DNA of 64,000 nucleotides from Gleimia hominis (lineage in GTDB: Bacteria; Actinomycetota; Actinomycetes; Actinomycetales; Actinomycetaceae), in the NCBI RefSeq assembly GCF_032085515.1, contig NZ_JASXSX010000001.1, positions 868,001 to 932,000 of the forward strand, written 5' to 3'. A program made the position numbers and the translations under genes. The notes beneath the pieces are model-generated. The model ran no database searches. It was not told where the DNA came from and saw nothing but the letters and a program-made list of their open reading frames with translations. Of the stretch, positions 7,833 through 15,276 are shown in pieces. How positions within the stretch are numbered: position 1 is the stretch's first letter; every line of letters starts with the position of its first letter.

Positions 7833-8582
7833 ATGGACGATGTTAGAACGCTGGCAGTGGATTGTGGTGGTGGGGGGATTAAGGCCTCCGTGTTGGACCG
7901 TTCGGGAACCATGGTGGCGTCAGCGGTGCGGACAGCTACTCCGTACCCGTTGCCTCCCACGCTCCTGGTGTCCACGATCGAGGAGCTGGCCGGGCAATTA
8001 CCCGACTTCGACCGAGTTACAGTTGGCATGCCAGGGATGATTCGACACGGCGTGGTGATCGCCACCCCGCATTATGTGACGCGTGACGGCCCGCGCTCAA
8101 GGGTGCTCCCGGAACTGGTGGAGCAGTGGGAGCGGTTTGACATGCGCAGTGCGCTCAAAGCCGCGTTGAACTGCCCTGCCCTGGTCTTGAACGACGCCGA
8201 AGTCGCAGGTGCTGGTGTGATCACCGGAACGGGCTTAGAGATGATTGTGACGCTTGGAACCGGGTTGGGTAATGCGGTGTTCGATGGTGGACGGTTAGCG
8301 CCGCATACAGAAATCTCGCAGGGCCCTGTGCGGTGGGGACTCACCTATGACGACTACGTGGGGGAACACGAGCGACTCCGATTGGGGGACGCGCACTGGT
8401 CGCGGCGGATCCGGCGCATAGTCGCAGCGTTGCGGTCGATGTACATGTGGGATCGGTTGTATTTGGGTGGAGGTAACTCGGTGCGGATCACGCCCACTCA
8501 CCGGCAGCGGCTGGGGGACGAAGTGGTGATTGTGCCAAACGATGCGGGTATCCGCGGGGGTGTGCGCGCTTGGGACCTCTAG
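7833..8582 (+). CDS. ROK-family kinase, polyphosphate-glucokinase-like
   Basis: A 249-residue sugar-kinase fold protein. The phosphate-1 motif AVDCGGGGIKASVLD is near residues 8-22. LNDAEVAGAG carries the probable catalytic Asp, followed by IVTLGTGLGNAVFDGG. Actinobacterial PPGK enzymes phosphorylate glucose with polyphosphate or ATP and have this size. The zinc-binding Cys motif of classic ROK repressors and kinases is absent. I infer a glucokinase-like role, but substrate and phosphate donor cannot be read from sequence. The gene end lies 66 bases before the chosen truA start. Confidence 0.65.
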   Translation: MDDVRTLAVDCGGGGIKASVLDRSGTMVASAVRTATPYPLPPTLLVSTIEELAGQLPDFDRVTVGMPGMIRHGVVIATPHYVTRDGPRSRVLPELVEQWERFDMRSALKAALNCPALVLNDAEVAGAGVITGTGLEMIVTLGTGLGNAVFDGGRLAPHTEISQGPVRWGLTYDDYVGEHERLRLGDAHWSRRIRRIVAALRSMYMWDRLYLGGGNSVRITPTHRQRLGDEVVIVPNDAGIRGGVRAWDL

Positions 8583-8647
8583 TTTCAGCGAGAGCGGTAA
8601 GCGAACCGGAACCTGGTTCAAAACGTTCCTTTGAGGATGGGGAACTG

Positions 8648-9511
8648 GTGCGTATCCGCTTGGATTTGGCGTATGCGGGCGCGGGGTTTCACGGTTGGGC
8701 AAAGCAACCGGGGTTACGGACCGTGCAGGGTGAGGTTGAGGCTGCGCTGCGAACCGTGGTGCGCGCTCCAGTGGAACTAACGGTCGCGGGCCGCACTGAC
8801 GCGGGAGTTCACGCGGCTCACCAGGTGGCTCACTGTGATGTCCCAGCTTCTGCGTGGGCGAAGCTGCTTCCCGGAAATGATTCACCTGAGGCTCTTGCGA
8901 AACTGCGTAGGCGTTTTAACTCCCTGCTTGCGCGCGGCACTGAAACGCCGGGAGCTGATGTGGTGATACACCGCGTGCGGCGGGTAAGCACAGATTTTGA
9001 CGCCCGGTTTTGTGCCCTCACGCGCCACTACCAGTACACGCTGTGCGACCGCGACGAAACGCTGAACCCAACCACCGCGCAGCTCGTGTGGTGGACGGGG
9101 GCGCAAGGCCTCAGGCTAGAAAAAATGAATGAAGCGGCGGGCTTGTGGGTGGGAGAGCATGACTTTTTGTCGTTTTGTAAACCCAGAGCGGGGGCGACGA
9201 CGATCCGGACTTTGAAAACCCTGGTGGTTGCGCGCAATGCAAATGGTGAGGTGGAAGTGCAGGTGAGTGCGGACGCGTTTTGCCACTCGATGGTGCGGTC
9301 ACTAGTGGGGGCGCTAGTTGAGATTGGGCGGGGCCGCCGCGACACAACTTGGGCGCGGACACTGGTGCGGGAACCAGCGCGGACTCATGGGGTGCCGATT
9401 GCACCGGCGCACGGGCTTACTCTTGTGGGGGTGGACTATCCGCCGCCGGCGCTGTGGGCTGAACAGCAGAGGAAAACCCGGCGTGTCCGCACAAGTCCGT
9501 GTGGGTGCTAG
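8648..9511 (+). CDS. truA: tRNA pseudouridine synthase A
   Basis: A 287-residue enzyme that makes pseudouridine at positions 38-40 of tRNA anticodon arms. RIRLDLAYAGAGFHGWAKQPG opens the fold, and TVAGRTDAGVHAAHQVAH contains the catalytic Asp (GRTDAGVHA). CHSMVRSLVGALVEIGRG is the C-terminal core. I chose the GTG at 8648, which matches usual family starts. A TTG at 8570 overlapping the kinase gene would add 26 residues. truA commonly follows rplQ in actinobacteria; here the kinase intervenes. Confidence 0.93.
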   Translation: MRIRLDLAYAGAGFHGWAKQPGLRTVQGEVEAALRTVVRAPVELTVAGRTDAGVHAAHQVAHCDVPASAWAKLLPGNDSPEALAKLRRRFNSLLARGTETPGADVVIHRVRRVSTDFDARFCALTRHYQYTLCDRDETLNPTTAQLVWWTGAQGLRLEKMNEAAGLWVGEHDFLSFCKPRAGATTIRTLKTLVVARNANGEVEVQVSADAFCHSMVRSLVGALVEIGRGRRDTTWARTLVREPARTHGVPIAPAHGLTLVGVDYPPPALWAEQQRKTRRVRTSPCGC

Positions 9512-9854
9512 CTCGGGTTACGCGTAACGATTACTGATCGTTCCGCCTTGGAGCAACGGTTTTCCGTGCAGGTACGTTAGTTTTGAAACTGGATTATTTG
9601 GCGCCTACACGTGGGTGTGGTTGTGCTTGAGGAATGGACCACAAATGGGCATAAGCTTTGACGAGTAGCCGCCCGCGCGGTTAAGCTGTTAGATGTTGTG
9701 CGTCCTAGGGAGCACCAGACCGATATTTTCCCACTCGTCGGATGGTCGGCTCGGACGCAGACGTGAGCAAGATCTTATACGTGCGGCGCGCGAACCTCTG
9801 GAAATCCAGGTGGTATTCGTTGCGCCCCTGATTTGGAAGAAGAAGGCCACGCCC
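9512..9854 (+). other. truA-rplM gap with rplM promoter and long leader
   Basis: A 343-base stretch. It contains a perfect 12-bp palindrome GTTACGCGTAAC (9517-9528) just after truA, then the rplM promoter. Downstream of that lies a leader of about 160 bases. The frame of rplM is open back to an ATG at 9693, five bases after the -10 box. Apart from that possible extension I see no gene. Confidence 0.6.
9658..9687 (+). promoter_or_regulatory. rplM-rpsI promoter
   Basis: TTGACG (9658-9663) and TAAGCT (9682-9687) are 18 bp apart, a good primary-sigma match. Transcription would begin near 9693-9695, leaving a leader of about 160 nt before the rplM GTG. Confidence 0.6.
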
Positions 9855-10304
9855 GTGCGCACTTATAGTCCTAAGCCTGGGGACCACGAGAAACAGTGGT
9901 ATGTCATTGACGCCACTGACGTCGTCCTCGGCCGCCTAGCAACAAACGTTGCTACGTTACTTCGTGGGAAGCATAAGCCAATTTTCGCCCCGCATGCTGA
10001 TCAGGGCGATTTTGTGATTGTCATTAACGCAGACAAGGTTGCGTTGACTGGTAACAAACTCGATCAGAAGTTCGCTTACCGCCACTCCGGGTTCCCGGGT
10101 GGGTTAAAGTCCATGTCTTACCGTGAACTGCTAGACAAGTTCCCAGAACGCGCCATTGAAAAGGCCGTTCGCGGCATGCTTCCACACAACAGCCTCGGCC
10201 GCGCGCAGATGCGCAAGCTCAAGGTTTATCGCGGCTCCGAGCATCCGCATGATGCTCAGAAGCCGATTCCCTACGAGATCACCAAGGTAGCCCAGCAGGC
10301 GTAA
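9855..10304 (+). CDS. rplM: 50S ribosomal protein L13
   Basis: A 149-residue early-assembly protein of the large subunit. RTYSPKPGDHEKQWYVIDATDVVLGRLAT is the family start, followed by KHKPIFAPHADQGDFVIVIN and GMLPHNSLGRAQMRKLKVY. The GTG at 9855 follows GAAGAAGG and gives the normal length. The same frame extends upstream to ATG 9693, so a longer product is formally possible. rpsI follows after 36 bases, the universal L13-S9 pair. Confidence 0.95.
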   Translation: MRTYSPKPGDHEKQWYVIDATDVVLGRLATNVATLLRGKHKPIFAPHADQGDFVIVINADKVALTGNKLDQKFAYRHSGFPGGLKSMSYRELLDKFPERAIEKAVRGMLPHNSLGRAQMRKLKVYRGSEHPHDAQKPIPYEITKVAQQA

Positions 10305-10340
10305 CCCGCTGGACGATACCGGTAGAAACTGAGGATAACT

Positions 10341-10832
10341 GTGGCTGACACCACGCAAACTGACGTGCTCGAAGAGGAGAATGCCCCGAGCACTTACACA
10401 TCTGAAACAGAGTCAGCACCTGAGGGTGCTGGACAGTCAATCACCGCTCCTGGTCACGGACTGGGCCGTCGTAAACGTGCGGTTGCGCGCGTGCGGCTGG
10501 TTCCGGGCACGGGGCAGTGGAAGATTAACGGCCATTCGCTAGACGAGTACTTCCCGAACAAGCTGCACCAACAGCTGGTGCGGTCGCCGTTCGCACTGTT
10601 GGATATTGAAGGGCGCTTTGACGTCATTTCGATTATCCGCGGTGGGGGTACGTCTGGGCAGGCGGGTGCGTTGCGTCTTGGCATCGCTCGCGCGCTGAAC
10701 GAGATTGATCGGGATGCGAACCGTCCGGCTTTGAAGAAGGCTGGGTTCTTGACGCGTGACGCCCGTTCGGTGGAACGCAAGAAGGCTGGTTTGAAGAAGG
10801 CCCGTAAGGCCCCGCAGTTCTCGAAGCGTTAA
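10341..10832 (+). CDS. rpsI: 30S ribosomal protein S9 with acidic N-terminal extension
   Basis: A 163-residue protein. The S9 core begins near residue 41 (GLGRRKRAVARVRLVPGTGQWKING) and ends with the invariant tRNA-contacting tail KAPQFSKR. The first 40 residues are acidic and Ser/Thr-rich, an extension seen in several actinobacterial S9 proteins. It begins with GTG after GAGGATAACT and is co-transcribed with rplM. A strong terminator follows. Confidence 0.95.
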   Translation: MADTTQTDVLEEENAPSTYTSETESAPEGAGQSITAPGHGLGRRKRAVARVRLVPGTGQWKINGHSLDEYFPNKLHQQLVRSPFALLDIEGRFDVISIIRGGGTSGQAGALRLGIARALNEIDRDANRPALKKAGFLTRDARSVERKKAGLKKARKAPQFSKR

Positions 10833-10850
10833 TCTTTGCTTCTTTAAAGG

Positions 10851-10887
10851 TCCCTGCGCTCTTTTGTTGGAGCGCAGGGATTTTTGT
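10851..10887 (+). terminator. Rho-independent terminator of rplM-rpsI
   Basis: TCCCTGCGCTC pairs perfectly with GAGCGCAGGGA (11-bp stem, 8-nt loop), followed by TTTTTGT. It begins 18 bases after the rpsI stop. Confidence 0.9.
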
Positions 10888-10967
10888 ATGCCCGCAGGTT
10901 CGCGCGTGTTTGTAGGGTAGTTGGTGCATTATGATGGAGTGGTTAATGGTCGTTGAAAGGATCGATA

Positions 10968-12317
10968 ATGCCTAGATTGTTTGGTACCGACGGTGTGCGC
11001 GGGTTAGCGAATCGTGACATTACCCCGGAGCTGGCTTTGCGGTTGGGTGAGGCTGCAGCCCGGTATGTGATGAAGGACCGCGCTGCGGATGCGGCCAAAC
11101 CGAAGGCAATTATTGGGCGTGATACCCGTATTTCTGGCGAGTTTTTAGATCATGCGTTGGCAGCGGGTTTGGCTGCTGCGGGTATGGATGTGGAACGTAT
11201 TGGGGTGGTGACTACCCCTACGGTTGCGTATATGACGGCAACGGAGGATGTGGCTCTTGGCGTCATGATTTCTGCTTCGCACAATCCGATGCCGGATAAT
11301 GGGATTAAGTTTTTTGCGCATGGCGGTTTCAAGTTGGAAGACGCGGTTGAGGATGAGATTGAGGCTCTGTTGGAGTCGCAGTGGGATCGGCCAACCGGCG
11401 CGCTAGTAGGGCAGATTGAGCCGGGTGCGCAGCACGCGGAGCACGTGTACGTGGATCATTTGGTGCGTGCTTGTGGAACGAACCTTTCGGGTTTGAAGAT
11501 TGTTATGGATTGTGCGAATGGGGCGGCATCTAGTTTGGGGCCGGAAGCTTTGCGTAAGGCGGGCGCTGAGGTTGTGGTGATTAACGCTAGCCCGGATGGC
11601 TTGAATATTAACGACGAGTGCGGGTCGACGCACCCGCAGATGCTGCAAAGCAAGGTGGTGGAGGAGTCCGCTGACTTTGGGGTTGCATACGATGGGGATG
11701 CGGACCGGTGCTTAGCTGTTGACCATGAGGGCCAGTTGGTTGATGGCGATAAGATCATGGGGGCTTTGGCGGTGGACCTCAAGAAGCGTGGGGAATTGAA
11801 TAAGGACACGCTGGTGGTGACCGTTATGTCTAACCTGGGGTTGCTGTTGGCGATGGAAAAAGAGGGGATTAAAACGGTTCAGACTGCCGTGGGCGACCGG
11901 TATGTACTTGAATGCATGCGTGCTAATGGGTATGCGTTGGGCGGTGAGCAGTCTGGCCACGTAATTTCTGCCGAACACGCAACTACGGGTGATGGTGTGC
12001 TCACGTCGCTGCTGGTAGCGCGCATGGTGAAGGAGTCTGGGGAGTCGTTGGCGGCTCTTACAGGTTTTGTACAGCGTTTGCCGCAGACGCTGGTGAATGT
12101 GCCGGGTGTGGACAAGGTGCGTGCTTCTACGGATGAGGGGCTGGCTGAAGCGGTGGCGCAGGCGGAAGATCAGTTGGGTGAGACGGGACGCGTTGTGTTG
12201 CGTTCGTCGGGTACGGAACCGTTGGTGCGAGTTATGGTGGAGGCCGCGACGCAGGCGGAGGCGGATGAGCACGCGAATCGTCTGGCCGCAGTGGTGAAGG
12301 AACGGTTAGCCCTGTAG
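10968..12317 (+). CDS. glmM: Phosphoglucosamine mutase
   Basis: A 449-residue enzyme converting glucosamine-6-phosphate to glucosamine-1-phosphate for UDP-GlcNAc and cell-wall synthesis. PRLFGTDGVRGLAN opens the protein. MISASHNPMPDNG holds the phosphoserine, DGDADRCLAVD binds metal, and RSSGTEPLVRVMVEA binds the sugar phosphate. The ATG at 10968 follows GAAAGGA. TATGAT at 10930-10935 may be its -10 box. It works in the same pathway as glmS, 3 kb downstream. Confidence 0.96.
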   Translation: MPRLFGTDGVRGLANRDITPELALRLGEAAARYVMKDRAADAAKPKAIIGRDTRISGEFLDHALAAGLAAAGMDVERIGVVTTPTVAYMTATEDVALGVMISASHNPMPDNGIKFFAHGGFKLEDAVEDEIEALLESQWDRPTGALVGQIEPGAQHAEHVYVDHLVRACGTNLSGLKIVMDCANGAASSLGPEALRKAGAEVVVINASPDGLNINDECGSTHPQMLQSKVVEESADFGVAYDGDADRCLAVDHEGQLVDGDKIMGALAVDLKKRGELNKDTLVVTVMSNLGLLLAMEKEGIKTVQTAVGDRYVLECMRANGYALGGEQSGHVISAEHATTGDGVLTSLLVARMVKESGESLAALTGFVQRLPQTLVNVPGVDKVRASTDEGLAEAVAQAEDQLGETGRVVLRSSGTEPLVRVMVEAATQAEADEHANRLAAVVKERLAL

Positions 12318-12466
12318 GGGCGCGCAGCATAGGGGCCTATCAGCGGGCGTCTAGCGGCCATTGATCGTTCTGACTAGGCGTCTCGCATCGTAATGTGGCG
12401 GGACTTTAGTCCCTTTAGTAGTGTGGTCTGGAACGCAAATGTTTCACTACGTTGTTTGGAGACTTT

Positions 12467-13729
12467 ATGCGCCTGAGGAACCGGGTTATGGCCGTGTGGT
12501 TAGTGCTCTCGATTTCATTGCTGGGCCTTCTGCCTATAGCTACCACTGCGGTGGCAGACGATACGGAAAACCATGACTTCGATCCAGATAGGTGTTCTGA
12601 GTTCGTCAGCCGGGCCCCGATTCTTTCTGCTCCTAAAAATTGGAAACTTGGAAAATCCAAGCCGGAGCCATGGCGACAAAAGGCGGAAAAGGAAGAGGAA
12701 GTAGACAGGCGCCGGAAACCTACGATAACTGATATTCCTGTCGTGTTTGTACACGGTTGGGTAAGTAGTTCTACTCATAATGTAGAGCGAACAGGGGCGT
12801 TTTCGCGAGCAATTGATATGGGATCAGATCATGCATCGAACGTCATCGCTATGGGAGTCAATGCGAGGAAAGTTTCGCTGATTGACTGGGTTCAAGATCA
12901 TACCGAAACTGTAGTCTATACATTTGATTATTCTAAGGTGAATGGGCGGTGGGTAACGGATAAGGATATTGGTCCTAAGTTGGCTCGCGGCTTGGAGTGT
13001 TTAGCGAAAACGTATTATCGTCCAGCAGTGGCGGTAGCTCACTCGATGGGAGGGCTTGCACTTCGCCAGGCAGCGTCAATGATTAACATGCCAATCAAGC
13101 GAGTACTGTCACACGTATTCACCATAGCGACGCCCAACGAGGGGTCTGATCTAGCTGCGGTTATCTCGAATAAGTTACTCTCTCCAACTGAGGCGCGGGA
13201 GACTGCTGTTCAGAAGTTATTAGTAAGCGCTTTACGTGAAAGTGCCCATTCATACGAAGAGAAATGCAAGGGAGATACTGGAGTTCCATTTGTGGATGCG
13301 TTTGAAGGAGAAGCGGGTAGGGCGCTCCGGACTGGTTCTCCTGAGTTGAAACAGCTTCCAAAAATGCCACGGGAAGTGGAAGTGCACGCAGTAGCCGGAG
13401 AAATAGAAATCAAGCAAGGCGTAACACTGTTTGGTTTTACGAAGTCGTCGTCTACTTCTGTTGGTGATGTGATTGTCTCTAAAGAATCTGCATTGAGTGG
13501 CGCCTCTGCGAATTTTAGATATTCGAGTGTATGTACTACTCGGATCGTTGTGAGGCCGATGATGGCCAAATCTCCCAGGATGCTGGGAGTCAACCTTTTA
13601 TATCAAGGTAAAAAAGCAGTGTCGTCTAGTTTTCCTTGTTTTCACACTAACCTAACCCGGGAAACAAATGCCGCATGGAAAATGATTAACGTCTTAGACA
13701 GAGCGATGTCCTATGAAAATTTCGACTAG
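12467..13729 (+). CDS. Secreted alpha/beta-hydrolase, lipase-like
   Basis: A 420-residue protein. The first 30 or so residues are a signal peptide (basic start, MAVWLVLSISLLGLLPIA, cleavage near TAVA-DD). The hydrolase region shows VVFVHGWVSS (oxyanion strand) and VAVAHSMGGLALRQ with the nucleophile Ser in AHSMGG, as in triacylglycerol lipases and PGAP1-like esterases. The ATG at 12467 follows GGAGACTTT. The gene uses more A+T-rich codons than its neighbours, suggesting acquisition. It overlaps the next gene by 17 bases. The substrate is unknown. Confidence 0.75.
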   Translation: MRLRNRVMAVWLVLSISLLGLLPIATTAVADDTENHDFDPDRCSEFVSRAPILSAPKNWKLGKSKPEPWRQKAEKEEEVDRRRKPTITDIPVVFVHGWVSSSTHNVERTGAFSRAIDMGSDHASNVIAMGVNARKVSLIDWVQDHTETVVYTFDYSKVNGRWVTDKDIGPKLARGLECLAKTYYRPAVAVAHSMGGLALRQAASMINMPIKRVLSHVFTIATPNEGSDLAAVISNKLLSPTEARETAVQKLLVSALRESAHSYEEKCKGDTGVPFVDAFEGEAGRALRTGSPELKQLPKMPREVEVHAVAGEIEIKQGVTLFGFTKSSSTSVGDVIVSKESALSGASANFRYSSVCTTRIVVRPMMAKSPRMLGVNLLYQGKKAVSSSFPCFHTNLTRETNAAWKMINVLDRAMSYENFD

Positions 13730-14204
13730 TAAACGTAAGCTCCTGTTTGTCATCTTGGGAGTCGTGGTGGTGGTGCTAGCAGTTCTACTAGTCTGGGCTA
13801 TCCACCATCAGAGAACTACGTTGGCGGAAGGTGCTTCTGGTGGTGCGCAATCGCAGGCGGATAACGCCGACCCCACGAAGCGTAAGATCCAGCGGAGTAA
13901 ACGCGAGGTTCAAAATACGGTTGCGAAGCTGGAAAACATTGTGGAGGAACCCGAAGCGATCGTGGATCCAGAAGTAGCAAAATCCTATGGGGTTGAAGTT
14001 AACCAGATACTTCCAGAGGGCACCAAAGTAGAGGTAGACCAGGAAAGCTGGACAGATGTCGATGAAACCACGGCGATGGTGCCCACAACTGTCAAACTTC
14101 CCGATGGGGAAGAAGAGCAGTACGCCGCCGTCGTTAGTAAAACTACGCGCGGCTGGCAACTCACAACCACCCTGCCAATAGAAGAAGCCAGCCCCGAATC
14201 TTAA
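13713..14204 (+). CDS. Membrane-anchored protein, partner of the lipase
   Basis: A 163-residue protein I do not recognise. Residues 8-30 form one transmembrane segment (LLFVILGVVVVVLAVLLVWAI) after a basic N-terminus, so the remaining 130 residues should be outside the cell. That part is acidic, starts with a Ser/Gln-rich linker and shows no catalytic motif. The gene starts inside the end of the lipase gene, so the two are probably translated together. A role in anchoring, folding or inhibiting the lipase is inference only. Confidence 0.6.
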   Translation: MKISTSKRKLLFVILGVVVVVLAVLLVWAIHHQRTTLAEGASGGAQSQADNADPTKRKIQRSKREVQNTVAKLENIVEEPEAIVDPEVAKSYGVEVNQILPEGTKVEVDQESWTDVDETTAMVPTTVKLPDGEEEQYAAVVSKTTRGWQLTTTLPIEEASPES

Positions 14205-15148
14205 ATGCGGCGCAACCGAAGCTGTGACACGCGGTGGTCCGCACCTTTAGTAATAATCAGATCGGCCCGTCCCCGCGTGGGCAAAATATTCTCTTCCAAG
14301 TTCGGTAAGTTAACACTCTTCCAAATATGCCGTGCCCGCTCTATCGCTTCCGTATCCGACAACTGCGCATAGTTCTTAAAGTACGAGTCCGGTTCCGTAA
14401 AAGCGGTTGAACGCAGCTTTAAAAACCGTTCCACGTACCACGCTTCGATATGAGCGGGCTGTGCATCCACATAGATCGTGAAATCAAAATAGTCCGAAAC
14501 AGCAACCACCCCAGTGCGTCCCTGCGCAGTACGGGCCGACTGCAACACGTTCAAACCCTCAACAATCAAAATATCTGGACGCGTAGTAACCTGCTTTTCA
14601 CCCGGAATAATGTCATAAACCGTGTGGTCATAAATCGGGGACTCCACCCGCGGATACCCCGCTTTCACCGCAGCTATGAACTCAAGCAACTCCGCGCGAT
14701 CGTAAGACTCCGGGAAGCCCTTGCGGTTCATAATGCCACGGCGCTTAAGCTCCCGATTTGGTAGCAAAAACCCATCAGTAGTAACTAACTGTACGCGGGG
14801 AATAGTGGGAAGACGCCGCATCAACTCCACCAGCAGGCGGGCCGTGGTGGACTTCCCCACAGCCACAGACCCCGCAATCCCAATCACAAAAGGTGGGCGC
14901 GGGCGGTTCGGCTCATGCAAAAAATGTCGCCGATCAAACGCCAACCGCTGCTGCGAATCAAAATACATCTGCAGCAAAGCCGAAAGCGGCCGGTAAATCG
15001 CATCCACTTCCCGCAAATCCATGGGGTCAGCAATACCCGCTAGGCGCCCCACTTCCGCTTCCGTGAGCGGCAGGGGAGTTTCTTTTGCGAGCGCGCTCCA
15101 AGCCTCACGCGTAAAAGTTTCGTAAGGGGACAAGCCGAGTTCTTTCAT
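14201..15148 (-). CDS. coaA: Pantothenate kinase, type I
   Basis: A 315-residue enzyme that phosphorylates pantothenate, the first step of coenzyme A synthesis. The P-loop GIAGSVAVGKSTTARLL is at about residues 90-106, and LVTTDGFLLPN, KGFPESYD and DILIVEGLNVLQ are family motifs. The start is uncertain because no clear ribosome site precedes it; I chose the ATG that gives MKELGLSPYETFTRE. The gene converges with the membrane-protein gene, their stop codons overlapping within TTAA, and is divergent from glmS. Confidence 0.93.
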   Translation of the reverse strand: MKELGLSPYETFTREAWSALAKETPLPLTEAEVGRLAGIADPMDLREVDAIYRPLSALLQMYFDSQQRLAFDRRHFLHEPNRPRPPFVIGIAGSVAVGKSTTARLLVELMRRLPTIPRVQLVTTDGFLLPNRELKRRGIMNRKGFPESYDRAELLEFIAAVKAGYPRVESPIYDHTVYDIIPGEKQVTTRPDILIVEGLNVLQSARTAQGRTGVVAVSDYFDFTIYVDAQPAHIEAWYVERFLKLRSTAFTEPDSYFKNYAQLSDTEAIERARHIWKSVNLPNLEENILPTRGRADLIITKGADHRVSQLRLRRI

Positions 15149-15276
15149 AATGTGCACACATAAATGGTGCCCCAAAATGGAACAGAATGCGCAATTAGTC
15201 GCAATACAGCGTGTAGTTACCCCCAATTCCCAGTGTCGTTACATCCCGCGGGCTCATGTGTGGCACCATAAAAAGC

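Noticed and set aside
15149..15276. glmS ribozyme or riboswitch
   Set aside because: The coaA-glmS gap is only 128 bases, lacks the glmS ribozyme core, and the ribozyme is mainly found in Firmicutes.
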